Origin: Eubacteriaceae bacterium ES3 | GTDB lineage: Bacteria > Bacillota > Clostridia > Eubacteriales > Eubacteriaceae | Assembly: GCA_030586155.1 (NCBI GenBank) | Contig: CP130741.1 | Location: forward strand, 1,606,680 to 1,670,679 | Direction of reading: 5' to 3' | Length of the DNA stretch: 64,000 bases | In this document: positions 36,127 to 47,106 of the stretch, piece after piece | How the letters are laid out: every line of letters begins with the position of its first letter | Numbering within the stretch: the stretch's first letter is position 1 | Program-made: the position numbers and the translations under genes | The notes under the pieces: model-generated | What the model saw: only the letters and a program-made list of their open reading frames with translations | Databases searched by the model: none | Told to the model about the DNA's origin: nothing

Positions 36127-37137
36127 TTAACGTGTTCCAATTTTCAGACCAGGGATACCATTTAGATTTATATCACTGATAGCGCCATTAATGTAATTAT
36201 AATATGCCATAGATCCTATCATGGCAGCATTATCAGTACATAAAATTGGTTTGGGATAATATAGCTGAAAACCATTGTTAGAAACCGCAGCAGTCATTTT
36301 TTCACGAAGTTGTGTATTACATGATACACCTCCAGCTAAAGCAATCTTTTTGATACCTTCATTTTTGGCTGCCATTATTGTTTTTTCAACTAAGACCTCA
36401 ACAACTGCCGCTTGAAAACTTGCGGCTACATCATTAATTGAATAAGTAATATTTTTCATTTTACATTGATTCAAGTAATTTAAGACAGCTGATTTCAAAC
36501 CGCTAAAACTAAAATCAAGAGAATTTTTCTCTAGCATAACACGCGGAAATGCAACAGCAGTTTGATCCCCTTCTTTTGCAGCCAGGTCGATGGCTGGGCC
36601 TCCCGGATAGCCAAGCCCCAGTACTCGAGCTACCTTGTCAAAGGCTTCGCCAGCGGCATCATCACGTGTTTTACCAAGCACATCAAAGGTTTGATAGTCT
36701 CTCACCATGACTAGGTGAGAGTGTCCACCGGATACAACTAAAGTAAGAAATGGTGGTTCCAGTTCTGGAAATTCAAGAAAATTGGCTGCAATATGACCTT
36801 CAATATGGTGAACTCCGATTAATGGAAGTTTTAAACTGTAAGCTATGGCTTTTGCTGTTGACAGGCCGATAAGTAAGGCACCTATCAGTCCAGGACCGTT
36901 TGTTACGGCAACAGCATCAATCTGATTAAATTTTAAATTACTCTCTTTCAAAGCTTCTTCGATAATTATCGGTAACTTTTTGATGTGATTGCGTGAAGCT
37001 ATTTCAGGAACGACGCCACCATATTTTTGATGAATATCGATTTGTGAGTAGATTCTGTTAGAAAGTATTGTTCGCCCATTTTCTACAATGGCTGCTGATG
37101 TTTCATCACAGGATGTTTCAATACTAAGTATTTTCAT
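36127..37137 (-). CDS. tsaD: tRNA threonylcarbamoyltransferase TsaD
   Basis: A 336-residue TsaD (YgjD/Gcp), which with TsaB and TsaE transfers threonylcarbamoyl to A37 of ANN-decoding tRNAs. The ASKHA fold shows in [13 protein letters not shown], metal-binding [20 protein letters not shown] and [12 protein letters not shown]. Length is standard. Its start overlaps the upstream DUF1461 gene by 14 bases, so translation is coupled. It is the last gene of the tsaB-rimI-DUF1461-tsaD operon. Confidence 0.97.
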   Translation of the reverse strand: MKILSIETSCDETSAAIVENGRTILSNRIYSQIDIHQKYGGVVPEIASRNHIKKLPIIIEEALKESNLKFNQIDAVAVTNGPGLIGALLIGLSTAKAIAYSLKLPLIGVHHIEGHIAANFLEFPELEPPFLTLVVSGGHSHLVMVRDYQTFDVLGKTRDDAAGEAFDKVARVLGLGYPGGPAIDLAAKEGDQTAVAFPRVMLEKNSLDFSFSGLKSAVLNYLNQCKMKNITYSINDVAASFQAAVVEVLVEKTIMAAKNEGIKKIALAGGVSCNTQLREKMTAAVSNNGFQLYYPKPILCTDNAAMIGSMAYYNYINGAISDINLNGIPGLKIGTR

Positions 37138-37837
37138 TTTTACCTCTTTTTTGATTTTGATATATGAAAAGGCCGGTTAGGGACAGTGTTCCAATCATAA
37201 AAACACTGATATTTATTATTATTCGTCTTATTAAAGCAATAAAAAATGGCTCTGGTACGATACTAATGAGTAAATCTTTTGAGGGATCCATTACCCACAG
37301 TTCATTAGAAAAGAACAGCTGATGGAATTTTATAAAACTGCTTTGAAAATCTAACATAAAGAAAATACCAATTAGACCAAATAAGACAATATAAAATATG
37401 GAACCGCCAAATATGCTAAAGATAATTTGTTTTGGCTCTATTTTCATAAGATAAAACAAACACAGCAACATCAGAATTATCGAAAAATCACGAATCGCCA
37501 ATACCGTCTGATAAAGGTGTCTAACATCATCCATGTGGGTAATTTCTTTTTCATTGAAAAGATGATTTTTTTCAGTTACATTTTTCGCATCTGGGAGAGC
37601 AAGTCTAGCTATTATATCGAAATCTTCCCGTTCATTGTTCAAGTAGGCAATAATTTCTGTTATAACATAATCAATATCAGGTGGATATATTCCAGTGTTT
37701 TCGATCACATCGTTTTTAACCATTTGATCCATATAGAAGTACTTATCAGATACCAGCATTTCGATCATTGAAACAAAAATAAAAAACGGGAATATTATTC
37801 CCAAAATAATTGATGCCAGCTTCTTTTTAGTTATCAA
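37124..37837 (-). CDS. TIGR01906/DUF1461 integral membrane protein
   Basis: A 237-residue membrane protein of the DUF1461 group. Membrane helices lie near residues 8-27, 115-132, 138-160 and 203-225, with an extracytoplasmic loop between the first two that contains [16 protein letters not shown], the family hallmark. Function unknown. It is wedged between rimI (overlap 11 bases) and tsaD (overlap 14 bases), so it is expressed with the tRNA-modification genes, although nothing in its sequence suggests tRNA work. Confidence 0.82.
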   Translation of the reverse strand: MITKKKLASIILGIIFPFFIFVSMIEMLVSDKYFYMDQMVKNDVIENTGIYPPDIDYVITEIIAYLNNEREDFDIIARLALPDAKNVTEKNHLFNEKEITHMDDVRHLYQTVLAIRDFSIILMLLCLFYLMKIEPKQIIFSIFGGSIFYIVLFGLIGIFFMLDFQSSFIKFHQLFFSNELWVMDPSKDLLISIVPEPFFIALIRRIIINISVFMIGTLSLTGLFIYQNQKRGKNENT

Positions 37838-38267
37838 GTTTATACCTCCACATGATCAAGCCGTGTTGATTTTGCCCATAGTAATGATAGCGGATACCTT
37901 CCTGAAGAAAAAGATTTTTCTTATAAAAAGAAATAGCAGATAAATTATCTTCTCTAACTTCTAATGTCATTTTGTTGCACCCTTCCTGAACTGCCATAGA
38001 ACAGAGTTTATTTAAGATCATTTCGCCAATTCCACATCTTCGATAAGGTTTTAAAATACCGATGTTGGTAATCTGGGCCTCATCGATAACCCGCCAGTAA
38101 CCGCCAAAACCAATAATTTTTCCTTCATTTTCAGCCACTATATATGTTGCAAGAATATTATGTAGTTCGTTTTGATAGGATTCTCGAGTCCAGTTATGAT
38201 TAAAACAGTCTTTATCAACATCAAAAACTCCGCCTATATCATTGGCTACCATTTTTCTTACTAGCAT
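37827..38267 (-). CDS. rimI: Ribosomal-protein-alanine N-acetyltransferase RimI
   Basis: A 146-residue GNAT acetyltransferase. The acetyl-CoA loop is LKPYRRCGIGEMILNKL and the C-terminal NLSAISFYKKNLF is the usual RimI ending. It should acetylate the N-terminal alanine of ribosomal protein S18 or related proteins. It overlaps tsaB by 7 bases and the DUF1461 gene by 11, in the common tsaB-rimI-tsaD order. Confidence 0.92.
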   Translation of the reverse strand: MLVRKMVANDIGGVFDVDKDCFNHNWTRESYQNELHNILATYIVAENEGKIIGFGGYWRVIDEAQITNIGILKPYRRCGIGEMILNKLCSMAVQEGCNKMTLEVREDNLSAISFYKKNLFLQEGIRYHYYGQNQHGLIMWRYKLDN

Positions 38268-38947
38268 CGCTTTTCCTCGGCATAAGATGGCCTTATGTAG
38301 ACGGGTTCAAGGTGTCGATAGTCTTCAAATTTTTCGTTTATTGCTTTTTTTAGAACGAGCTGAGCGGCTGAAGAAGCGCGGTTCATATTGATATGATTCT
38401 CGACGCGAATTATTTGCTTACAGGAATCTTTCAGGCGTTCATAAAACCGGGGCAATCCATCTCCAAGAAAATAAACAGAGCGCTCAAGTTCATTAATCTT
38501 CTCGATTAATTCTTCGACATCCAAAACAGAATCCGTTAAATAAGTCTTTAACTCACCAGCTTCAAAATAATATATACCAGTATAAACCTGATCTCTTTGA
38601 GCATCCAAAATTGGACAGATATAACCAGCTGTTGTTGGAATATTCATTGCCAGGCTTTCTAGTGTTGATACACCAACTAAGGGTTTATCTAATGCCTGTG
38701 CAAAACCTTTTGCAGTAGCCATCCCGATACGGAGCCCGGTAAAAGAACCTGGACCGTGAACAATCCCGAAAACGTCAATATCGGCAAGTTCAAGTCCGCT
38801 ATCAGATAAAAGATGATCAATGGACGACATCAATTTTTCAGAGTGTTTCTTCTGATGATTGATTATCATTTCTCCGACAAGTTTTTCTTCATTAATAATG
38901 GCTACCGATGCCACAATGGTCGATGTATCAATTGCTAATATATTCAT
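38261..38947 (-). CDS. tsaB: tRNA threonylcarbamoyladenosine complex subunit TsaB
   Basis: A 228-residue TsaB (YeaZ), the partner that activates TsaD. Recognised from NILAIDTSTIVASVAI and IVHGPGSFTGLRIGMATAKG; the metal-binding histidines of TsaD are absent, as usual. It leads the operon. tsaE, the third component, normally sits upstream, but here the next gene is a GH3 glycosidase, so tsaE must be elsewhere. Confidence 0.95.
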   Translation of the reverse strand: MNILAIDTSTIVASVAIINEEKLVGEMIINHQKKHSEKLMSSIDHLLSDSGLELADIDVFGIVHGPGSFTGLRIGMATAKGFAQALDKPLVGVSTLESLAMNIPTTAGYICPILDAQRDQVYTGIYYFEAGELKTYLTDSVLDVEELIEKINELERSVYFLGDGLPRFYERLKDSCKQIIRVENHINMNRASSAAQLVLKKAINEKFEDYRHLEPVYIRPSYAEEKRC

Positions 38948-38990
38948 TATTCTTCCTTTACTATGCCAAAATAAATTTTAGAATCAGGAT

Positions 38991-41579
38991 TTATTTTTTC
39001 TTCAGTGATTTAAATTCTTTTTCAATTTCATATAATTTTTCATCAGAAAAAAATTCGTCAGGAACAAGTTTTTGTGCTTTATCAAAGGTAATACCCAAAT
39101 TTATAGCCATTTGGAGATATTCGCTGTTTAAAACAACCTCATCAAAGTGCCGTCTGATGATTTCCATTGCGTCATCATCAGCAACAATGTCTTTGACTTT
39201 TGAATAGATGGTGAGTTCCTTATCTTTTCCGCCGAAAAGCTGACTGAAAAATCCCTTTTTATCATTTTCATTTTCAATTAGTGCGTCAAAACTGAGGTTT
39301 TCGAGTGAGCTGTCAGAATTTGCCAGATTGATAATCTTTTCGATACTTTTTTCAGTGAACAAACCTTTTGAAAATTCGATCAGTTTTCGAAGTGGTGTGC
39401 CTTTTAACATAGTCATAAAAAACTGGTCATTTTTATTTAAACTATCTCCCAGGTATTCATTGAAACCAAGCATTAGAACATCAAGAATCCTTTGTCCTCG
39501 CTCAGTTTTCTCGAAATCACTTAAATAGGAATATTGATTAATATATGGAATCATTTCCTCTTGAATTTCGATAGCATATACTACTGGAAGGTTGCGGCTG
39601 GAGTTGCCAATATAGATTTCGTGTTTCCCAGACTCAAATTCCCACTGCTGATTTGTCGCACTATAATATGAGAAGTCACTTATATTTAGATCAAAGTTAA
39701 CTTCCATAGTTGAACCAGATTTAAGAAATACCTTTTTAAATGCTTTTAATTCCCTAACTGGTCGAATAATGGTCGTATCTGATTTACCAACATACAATTG
39801 TATGGTTTCTTTTCCGTCTGATTCACCGAAATTTTTAACTGTACAAGTTACTTGAAGTGTGTCATCTTTCTTTATAGATAGTTGAGGTATTTTATTTTTT
39901 TCAATTGAAAAGTTTGTATAACTTAAACCAAATCCAAACGGAAATCGTACATTTATTTTCTTATAATCATAATATCGGTAACCAACAAAAATACTTTCTC
40001 CGTATATTACTTCATTCTGAAGCCCAGGGAAATTAATATAGGCAGGGGTATCCTGTAATTTCATTGGTATTGTCTCAGCTAGTTTTCCGGAAAAATTTGT
40101 ATGTCCAAAAAGAAGTTCAGCTAATGCAGAACCACCAGCCTGGCCGGCTAAAAATGTTTCGACAATTCCTTTTACTCGGTTTTCCCAGGAACAATCAATA
40201 ATTCCACCGTTAGAGAGGATTACTACAGTATTTTTCTGAATTTCCGTAACAGCTTTTAAAAGATTGTACTGCTTTTGAGGCAATTTAAGATCTGTTCGAT
40301 CAAATCCTTCTGATTCCTCCTCGTCTGGTAGTCCAACAAACAATAGTACGAGATCCATATTTTTGGCAAGTTCTACAGCTTGTTCCTGCAAAAAAATCTG
40401 TTCAGTCACATTGTTGTTAATATAGCCTTGACTTGGAAAAACAGAGAAATCCTCACCAGCAATATGTTTAATCCGTTCGTAAGGAGAATCGATATGAGTT
40501 GCATTTACTCTTGAACTGCCGGCTCCCTGAAAACGAGGATCAAAAGCCTGGCTGCCAATTACACCTATTTTCCTTACCTTATCTTTCTTAATGGGTAAAA
40601 TGGAGTCCTGATTTTTTAATAGGACTATACTTTCAACTGCTGCTTCTTTTGCTAACTCATGATGATTTCTAAAATCAATAGAGGAAACGTAAGGATAACT
40701 TTTACGATTTTCACGAGCTTCAAAGGAGAACCGAATTAATCTCTCTACCATTTCATTCAGAATAGTAATCCGAAGCTTACCATCTTTTATTCGATTAAAA
40801 ATCTTCTGATCGTTAATCCCGCCATTTCCAGGCATTTCAAGATCCATCCCGGCAACAACTCCGCTAACTCGATCGTATACTGCTCCCCAGTCAGACATGA
40901 CAATGCCTTTAAATCCCCATTCATTCCGCAGAATTCTTGTTAAAAAACGATGGGACTGGGATACAAATTTACCGTTTATGCTATTGTAAGAACACATTAT
41001 TGCCATCGGTTTTGATTCTTTTAAAACCAGTTCAAAAGGCTTAAGGTAAATTTCTCTAAGAGCCCGGATATCAATTTTTTCATCAACTGTCATACGCCGG
41101 GTTTCCTGATTGTTAGCAAGGTAGTGTTTTATAGTGGAACCAACTCCGACGGACTGAGCTCCCTTAACAAAACTTAAACCTAGTTTGCCAGATAAAAAAG
41201 GATCTTCCGAAAAGTACTCAAAGTTTCGACCACAAAGTGGAGATCTTTTAATATTTATTCCAGGACCTAGAATCAAATCAACTTCCATTGACCTTGCTTC
41301 CAGTCCGATTGTCTCTCCTATTTTTTCCAATAATTGCAAATCCCAGGAGCAGGCAGAGAGAACGGCAGGAGGAAAACAAGTTGCTGGTTTGGCTTCAGGT
41401 ATTCCAAGTTCTGGTGAGATGATCTCAACTCGCATACCATGCGGTCCATCAGCCATCTGAACCGCTTCAATTCCGTATTTGGGAAAACTTTCTGTTTCCC
41501 ATTCTGTTTTACCGGAACACAAAGCAACCATCTCTTCCAGATTCATCGCTCTTCTGATCTTTTTGACTAAACCATCCTC
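38991..41579 (-). CDS. Glycoside hydrolase family 3 beta-glucosidase-like
   Basis: An 862-residue GH3 enzyme without signal peptide, so cytoplasmic. The TIM barrel carries the nucleophile aspartate in GIVMSDWGAVYDR, preceded by IKHYLANNQETRR; a middle alpha/beta sandwich has IGVIGSQAFDPRFQGAGSSR; a fibronectin-III-like domain with FGFGLSYTNFS follows. The last about 170 residues, beyond the FnIII domain, are charged, helical and not part of minimal GH3. Probable beta-glucosidase, substrate undefined. The ATG at 41579 has AGGAAGG upstream; an earlier GTG has none. proC lies 94 bases upstream. Confidence 0.9.
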   Translation of the reverse strand, partial: EDGLVKKIRRAMNLEEMVALCSGKTEWETESFPKYGIEAVQMADGPHGMRVEIISPELGIPEAKPATCFPPAVLSACSWDLQLLEKIGETIGLEARSMEVDLILGPGINIKRSPLCGRNFEYFSEDPFLSGKLGLSFVKGAQSVGVGSTIKHYLANNQETRRMTVDEKIDIRALREIYLKPFELVLKESKPMAIMCSYNSINGKFVSQSHRFLTRILRNEWGFKGIVMSDWGAVYDRVSGVVAGMDLEMPGNGGINDQKIFNRIKDGKLRITILNEMVERLIRFSFEARENRKSYPYVSSIDFRNHHELAKEAAVESIVLLKNQDSILPIKKDKVRKIGVIGSQAFDPRFQGAGSSRVNATHIDSPYERIKHIAGEDFSVFPSQGYINNNVTEQIFLQEQAVELAKNMDLVLLFVGLPDEEESEGFDRTDLKLPQKQYNLLKAVTEIQKNTVVILSNGGIIDCSWENRVKGIVETFLAGQAGGSALAELLFGHTNFSGKLAETIPMKLQDTPAYINFPGLQNEVIYGESIFVGYRYYDYKKINVRFPFGFGLSYTNFSIEKNKIPQLSIKKDDTLQVTCTVKNFGESDGKETIQLYVGKSDTTIIRPVRELKAFKKVFLKSGSTMEVNFDLNISDFSYYSATNQQWEFESGKHEIYIGNSSRNLPVVYAIEIQEEMIPYINQYSYLSDFEKTERGQRILDVLMLGFNEYLGDSLNKNDQFFMTMLKGTPLRKLIEFSKGLFTEKSIEKIINLANSDSSLENLSFDALIENENDKKGFFSQLFGGKDKELTIYSKVKDIVADDDAMEIIRRHFDEVVLNSEYLQMAINLGITFDKAQKLVPDEFFSDEKLYEIEKEFKSLKKK

Positions 41580-41673
41580 CATATCAATTATCCTTCCTGG
41601 TCTAAAATCCATAGATATTCGCACTAGAACTATTAACTATTTAATTGGTATTCTCGCTGGTGAAGTATACTTG

Positions 41674-42477
41674 TTATTTTTTACCCATTGACAGCGATTT
41701 TTTGGCGCAAGCATCGACTGCTGAAATGACAGCATCACGAAACCCTTTTTCTTCAAGTTTGATTACAGCTTCAATGGTCGTTCCACCAGGTGTGCAAATT
41801 TGATCTTTGAGTTTGGCCGGATGCTCTCCAGATTCCAAAACAAGTTTTGCTGCCCCCAAAACAGCTTGAGCAGATAGTCGATAAGCCTGATCCCGGGGAA
41901 AGCCGTGAAGTACTCCACCATCTGCCATAGCTTCGATGAGTAACATTGTATAAGCAGGTGCGGAACTGGCTATTGCTGGTACGACATCCATTAGGGCCTC
42001 ACTAATGACCTCAGCTTTGCCAAAACTTCTAAAAATTTCAATTACATCTTCTAGTTCTTCTTTAGAAATTTTATCATCTGGGCAAAGTGTTGAATCTGAT
42101 TCGCCAACGAAAGCTGGCGTGCTGGGTTGAGTTCTGACAACTTTTATTTTTTCGCCAAGCATTCCTTTTATATCTGAAAAACTGACCCCAACCGCAATAG
42201 AAATAATAATAACAGAATCTTTTATATCAGCTTTAATTTCTTCCATTACTTTTGCGTATAAGTAAGGCTTTACAGCCAGTACAAGATAATCTGAAGACTT
42301 AGCAACTTCCTGATTTGAAGAAACCGTTTTAATGCCACATTTATCTTCTATAGCTGCTCTTGCAGACTCACTGGGATCATAACATAAAATGTTTTCTTTC
42401 TGATAGAGTCCCGAAGCAATAATCCCGCCTACCATTGCTGTTGCCATATTACCACAACCAATAAATCCTATATTCAT
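41674..42477 (-). CDS. proC: Pyrroline-5-carboxylate reductase
   Basis: A 267-residue ProC that reduces pyrroline-5-carboxylate to proline with NAD(P)H. The Rossmann motif IGFIGCGNMATAMVGGI is at the N terminus; VRTQPSTPAFVGESDS and the C-terminal DQICTPGGTTIEAV are catalytic-domain signatures. Length is standard. GAGG precedes the ATG. It lies downstream of the purine operon, separated from it by a terminator. Confidence 0.96.
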   Translation of the reverse strand: MNIGFIGCGNMATAMVGGIIASGLYQKENILCYDPSESARAAIEDKCGIKTVSSNQEVAKSSDYLVLAVKPYLYAKVMEEIKADIKDSVIIISIAVGVSFSDIKGMLGEKIKVVRTQPSTPAFVGESDSTLCPDDKISKEELEDVIEIFRSFGKAEVISEALMDVVPAIASSAPAYTMLLIEAMADGGVLHGFPRDQAYRLSAQAVLGAAKLVLESGEHPAKLKDQICTPGGTTIEAVIKLEEKGFRDAVISAVDACAKKSLSMGKK

Positions 42478-42545
42478 CTTATCCTCTTCTTTCGTTTCCA
42501 GTTATTATTATTTTACGCCAATTTTCTTAACTAAAAATGTAGACT

Positions 42546-42587
42546 AAAAATCCTCTTATACATTTCAAGAGAAATGATAAGAGGATC
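42546..42587 (-). terminator. Intrinsic terminator of the purine operon
   Basis: On the minus strand GATCCTCTTAT and ATAAGAGGATT pair, with GAAAT/ATTTC extending the stem, and T5 follows. It sits 12 bases after the purD stop codon. Confidence 0.8.
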
Positions 42588-42598
42588 AGAAAATCACC

Positions 42599-43852
42599 TC
42601 ATATTTTTGCAATATCATGACGATATTGCACGCCATCAAAGGAAATTTTAGTAATGTTATTATAAACCGTTTGTCGGGCTGCTTCAATCGTTTCTCCGAG
42701 TGCTGTAATACAGAGAACGCGCCCTCCATTAGTCAGAAGTTTGCCATCCACTAGACTTGTTCCGGCATGAAAAACAATACAGTCTTCAACCGCTTCTATT
42801 CCTGTGATGAGCTTCCCTGTGTCATAATCTCCAGGGTAACCTCCGGATGCTAGCACTACACAAACTGCTGAATCCTTTTTCCAACAAATTGGGAAATCTG
42901 ACAGTTTACCATCAATTACAGCTTCCATAATCTCATATAAGTCGGATTCAAGTCGCATTAAAACGGATTGGGTTTCCGGGTCACCAAAGCGGACATTAAA
43001 TTCAAGGACTTTTGGTTTACCATTCTCTATCATTAATCCAATAAATAAAATTCCTTTGAATTCCATTTCATCTTTGATAAAACCTTCAATAATGGGGTTA
43101 AGAATTTCGTCTTGGATGCGTAAATTGAGTGTTTCATCATCAAATAAAATATTTGGAGAATATGTGCCCATCCCTCCAGTGTTTAAACCTTCATCATTAT
43201 CAAATGCCCGTTTATAATCCTGAGCGCTTTCCATTGGAATGATAGTTTTCCCGTCTACAAAGCATAGCATCGATGCTTCACGACCGGTTAAAAATTCTTC
43301 AATAACTATTTTATTGGCTGCATCTCCAAAGACCCGTTCTTTCATCATCATCTCGATGCCTTCTCTTGCTGCACTTTCATTTTCAACGATTAAAACGCCT
43401 TTTCCAGCTGCCAGACCATCGGCCTTTATAACCATAGGATAACCAAAGATTCCCAAATCATTTATAATTGTATCATAATCAGTGTATTCTTTATAAGCTG
43501 CTGTCGGGATCTCATGTCGCATTAGGAATTCTTTGGTAAATGCTTTGCTGCCTTCAAACTGTGAACACATTTTATTTGGTCCAAAGACTCGTAATCCGGC
43601 TTTTTCAAAAGTATCGACCATTCCCATTACAAGCGGAACTTCTGGCCCGACTACTGTTAAATCAATCTTATTTTCTAAGGCAAAGTTCAGGCAACCATCT
43701 ATATCAGTAACAGAAAGGTTAACACATTCAGCCAACTCGGCTATGCCACCATTCCCAGGTGCAGCAAAAATCTTATCTACATGCTTACTTTGTGACAATT
43801 TCCAGGTGATTGCGTGTTCACGACCACCAGAACCAATAATTAATACCTTCAT
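42599..43852 (-). CDS. purD: Phosphoribosylamine-glycine ligase
   Basis: A 417-residue GAR synthetase, second step of purine synthesis, joining glycine to phosphoribosylamine with ATP. KVLIIGSGGREHAITWKL opens the protein; the ATP-grasp domain has VIKADGLAAGKGVLIV and the GARS signature FNVRFGDPETQS. Length is normal. It is the last gene of the operon, 20 bases after purH. Confidence 0.97.
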   Translation of the reverse strand: MKVLIIGSGGREHAITWKLSQSKHVDKIFAAPGNGGIAELAECVNLSVTDIDGCLNFALENKIDLTVVGPEVPLVMGMVDTFEKAGLRVFGPNKMCSQFEGSKAFTKEFLMRHEIPTAAYKEYTDYDTIINDLGIFGYPMVIKADGLAAGKGVLIVENESAAREGIEMMMKERVFGDAANKIVIEEFLTGREASMLCFVDGKTIIPMESAQDYKRAFDNDEGLNTGGMGTYSPNILFDDETLNLRIQDEILNPIIEGFIKDEMEFKGILFIGLMIENGKPKVLEFNVRFGDPETQSVLMRLESDLYEIMEAVIDGKLSDFPICWKKDSAVCVVLASGGYPGDYDTGKLITGIEAVEDCIVFHAGTSLVDGKLLTNGGRVLCITALGETIEAARQTVYNNITKISFDGVQYRHDIAKI

Positions 43853-43872
43853 TTTATCTCCTTTGGAAACTC

Positions 43873-45405
43873 TTAAGAATGCTTGAAATGGCGCATTCCT
43901 GTAAACACCATAGCAATTCCTGCCTCATTACAAGCTTTAATGGAATCTTCGTCACGACCTGCCCCACCAGGTTGAATAATAGCGGTGATTCCAGCAGAGG
44001 CAGCAGCTTTTACGCAATCGTCAAAGGGAAAAAAAGCATCAGAAGCCATAACAGCTCCTTTGACTTGCTCGCCAGCCTGGCGGATAGCATTTTCAAGTGC
44101 GCCAATCCGGTTCACCTGGCCTGGGCCATTGGCAATTAAGCACTTGTCCTTGGCAAGACTGATGGCATTTGATTTGGTGTTTTTTACAGCTTTCCAGGCA
44201 AACATAAGGTCATCCATCTCAGACTGGCTCGGTTCACGCAAGGTCACAACTGTTATTTCATCAACAAGTTTGGTATCTCGTTCCTGAACTAGAAGTCCGC
44301 CCAATACCTTTTTAACTTCATATCCAGGTTCGTTGCTGGTAATATCAGCGAGTTCTAAAATACGAAGATTATTTTTTTGTGTGAAGACCTGCAATGCTTC
44401 ATCGGTATAAGAAGGTGCAACTATTACTTCTAAAAAGGTTTTGATCATTTCCTTAGCCGTCTCACCGTCTATTGATCGATTTGATACTACAATTCCTCCA
44501 AAAATAGAGACTGGATCAGCATCATGAGCTTTACGATAAGCAGTATAAATGCTTTCATCACTGGCAATTCCGCAAGGATTTGCATGTTTTACTGCAACAA
44601 TGGTTGGAATTTCTCCATATTCTTTTAAAATTTCAAGTGCGCCATTAGTATCATTAATGTTATTATATGATAATTCTTTCCCCTGTATTTGTTTAGCCAT
44701 TGTAAGAGCGCCTTTTACAGGAACTATTTCTCTATAAAAAGCAGCTTTTTGATGGGGATTTTCTCCATATCTTAGATCCTGAACCTTCTCAAATGTCATT
44801 GTGATTGTATCAGAAAGCTTATCTTCGTCCAATCTTTTGCGCAAATAATCTGAAATCATCGTATCATAATTCGCAGTTGTTTCAAATACTTTTAACGCAA
44901 GACGATATCGGGTAGCTAAACTCGTTTTGCCTTGATTTTTGAGCTCTTCAAGAACGAGCTGATAATCATTAGGGTCAATAATTACTGTGACATCATTAAA
45001 ATTTTTCGCTGCAGATCGAAGCATAGTAGGACCACCAATATCGATATTTTCAATGGCTTCTTCGAAAGCTACACTTTCTTTTAAAATGGTGTTTTTAAAA
45101 GGATAAAGGTTAATGATAAGTAAATCAATGGGGGTGATTTCAAGTTCCAACATCTGTCTCTGATGTTCTTTATTATCACGAATACCTAAGATACCGCCAT
45201 GTATTTTCGGATGTAAAGTTTTTACCCGGCCATCCAGACATTCTGGAAATCCTGTAACATCTGACACTGCTATAACTTTTAAGCCGGCTTCAGACAAAAC
45301 TTTTAAAGTTCCACCCGTGGAAAGAATATCAAAACCCATTGCTTCCAGTTTTTTGGCAAACTCGACGATACCCGTCTTATCCGATACACTTATTAATGCT
45401 CTCAT
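43873..45405 (-). CDS. purH: AICAR transformylase/IMP cyclohydrolase
   Basis: A 510-residue bifunctional enzyme for the last two steps to IMP. The N-terminal MGS-like cyclohydrolase domain includes [13 protein letters not shown] and STGGTLKVL; the transformylase domain has [19 protein letters not shown] and [12 protein letters not shown] with the catalytic Lys-His pair. The end is TGMRHFKH, the conserved C terminus. GGAGG precedes the ATG. It uses 10-formyl-tetrahydrofolate, as does PurN. Confidence 0.97.
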   Translation of the reverse strand: MRALISVSDKTGIVEFAKKLEAMGFDILSTGGTLKVLSEAGLKVIAVSDVTGFPECLDGRVKTLHPKIHGGILGIRDNKEHQRQMLELEITPIDLLIINLYPFKNTILKESVAFEEAIENIDIGGPTMLRSAAKNFNDVTVIIDPNDYQLVLEELKNQGKTSLATRYRLALKVFETTANYDTMISDYLRKRLDEDKLSDTITMTFEKVQDLRYGENPHQKAAFYREIVPVKGALTMAKQIQGKELSYNNINDTNGALEILKEYGEIPTIVAVKHANPCGIASDESIYTAYRKAHDADPVSIFGGIVVSNRSIDGETAKEMIKTFLEVIVAPSYTDEALQVFTQKNNLRILELADITSNEPGYEVKKVLGGLLVQERDTKLVDEITVVTLREPSQSEMDDLMFAWKAVKNTKSNAISLAKDKCLIANGPGQVNRIGALENAIRQAGEQVKGAVMASDAFFPFDDCVKAAASAGITAIIQPGGAGRDEDSIKACNEAGIAMVFTGMRHFKHS

Positions 45406-45447
45406 TTTTCCTCCTGATCTTCCACTTATTTTTAGTTAGCTGATTCT

Positions 45448-46074
45448 TTAAATCTTTTCTTTGAGTTTAACGGTTCGGCCTGAAATCGTCAAACGATTTT
45501 CACAAAAGTTTCTTACTGCTTCCGGTAGTAGTTCATGTTCGAGCATTAATACTTTTTTTTGAATTGACTCCGGGTTATCTTTTTCATCTATAACCACTGA
45601 TTTTTGAGCAATAATAGGACCACCATCAGGCACTTCATTTACAAAATGTACTGTTGCTCCCGTAAGCTTAACTCCATATTCGATTACCGCATTATGGACA
45701 TTCATGCCATAATATCCTTTTCCGCAAAAAGATGGTATAAGTGCAGGATGGACATTAATGATTGCATTCTCAAAGGCTTTTACAAAGTATGGTGTAATAA
45801 TTTTCATGTAACCAGCAAGAACAACTAGTTCTACACCATGATTTTGAAGTATTTTTACCAGTTCCTTATCATAGCTTTCCTGGTCAGAAAAGTTTGAGGG
45901 ATCTAAAAAAATGGCCTCGATTCCAGCTTTTTTTCCGCGCTCAAGCCCAAAGGCATCTTTTTTGTTGGAAATTACAAGAACAATTTCTCCAGATTTCTGA
46001 TGAATTTTATCAATTATTGCCTGAAAATTTGTTCCACCTCCGGAAACTAAAACGGCAATTTTTTTTAAAGACAT
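45448..46074 (-). CDS. purN: Phosphoribosylglycinamide formyltransferase
   Basis: A 208-residue GAR transformylase of the 10-formyl-THF-dependent type. [16 protein letters not shown] starts the Rossmann fold; the active-site Asn-His-Asp set is in [13 protein letters not shown] and [16 protein letters not shown]. No formate-dependent PurT is in the cluster. It overlaps purM by 10 bases. Confidence 0.96.
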   Translation of the reverse strand: MSLKKIAVLVSGGGTNFQAIIDKIHQKSGEIVLVISNKKDAFGLERGKKAGIEAIFLDPSNFSDQESYDKELVKILQNHGVELVVLAGYMKIITPYFVKAFENAIINVHPALIPSFCGKGYYGMNVHNAVIEYGVKLTGATVHFVNEVPDGGPIIAQKSVVIDEKDNPESIQKKVLMLEHELLPEAVRNFCENRLTISGRTVKLKEKI

Positions 46075-47093
46075 ATTTTTTGTTCCCCAGATATGATTTC
46101 ACCTAAAACTACAGGTTTTTCGCCGTTTGCTTTGAGTGTTTCAATAATAGTATCTGCTTTGTCAGACGCTGCTGCAAGAACGAGACCAATTCCCATATTA
46201 AAAGTAGCATACATGGACTCATCTGTAATTTCACCAGATTTTTGGATATAATCAAAAATTGGCAATGGCTTAATTGCCTGGACATTAATTTTTGCACATA
46301 AACCGTCTGGGATCATTCGTGGAATGTTTTCATAAAAACCACCACCTGTAACATGACACATCCCACTTATTGCTCCAGTGTCCAATAGATTTTTGACTGA
46401 CTTAACATAAATCCGAGTTGGTGTTAATAAGGCTTCGCCCAATTTCATTCCCAGCTCATCTACATATGAGTGAACATCGAGTTTTAAATCATTAAGGAGA
46501 ACTTTTCGAACCAGTGAAAACCCATTACTATGAACTCCAGAAGAAGGAAGGCCAATAAGAATATCTGTCTCTTTTATCTTTTGACCAGTTATTATTTTTT
46601 CTTTTTCAACAACGCCAACAGCAAAGCCAGCGAGATCATATTCATCTTCATCGTACATACCTGGCATTTCTGCAGTTTCTCCACCAATTAATGCCATATC
46701 TCCCTGAATACAACCTTCACTGATACCTTTAACAATAGCAGCTATTTTTTCAGGATAATTTTTTCCACATGCAATGTAATCAAGAAAAAAAAGTGGGGCT
46801 GCTCCCTGGCACAATATATCATTTACACACATGGCAACACAATCAATTCCTATTGTGTCGTGTTTATCCATCATGAAAGCTAGTTTAAGTTTTGTTCCAA
46901 CTCCATCTGTTCCAGATACCAGTACTGGCTTCTGATAGCCTTCAGGCAGTTCAAATAAACCACCAAAACCACCTAAATGGGAGAGAACCTGTTTATTAAA
47001 GGTTCTCTGTACATCATCTTTCATCAATTTTACTGATTCATAACCAGCTTCAACATCTACACCAGCTGAGCGGTAAGCTTGAGTTTTATCCAT
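46065..47093 (-). CDS. purM: Phosphoribosylformylglycinamidine cyclo-ligase
   Basis: A 342-residue AIR synthetase. Signatures are the ATP-binding [34 protein letters not shown] and [12 protein letters not shown], followed by [14 protein letters not shown]. The ATG at 47093 lies behind GGAGAG; an ATG seven codons earlier lacks one. It overlaps purN and follows purF closely. Confidence 0.97.
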   Translation of the reverse strand: MDKTQAYRSAGVDVEAGYESVKLMKDDVQRTFNKQVLSHLGGFGGLFELPEGYQKPVLVSGTDGVGTKLKLAFMMDKHDTIGIDCVAMCVNDILCQGAAPLFFLDYIACGKNYPEKIAAIVKGISEGCIQGDMALIGGETAEMPGMYDEDEYDLAGFAVGVVEKEKIITGQKIKETDILIGLPSSGVHSNGFSLVRKVLLNDLKLDVHSYVDELGMKLGEALLTPTRIYVKSVKNLLDTGAISGMCHVTGGGFYENIPRMIPDGLCAKINVQAIKPLPIFDYIQKSGEITDESMYATFNMGIGLVLAAASDKADTIIETLKANGEKPVVLGEIISGEQKICL

Positions 47094-47106
47094 AATCTCT
47101 CCATTC

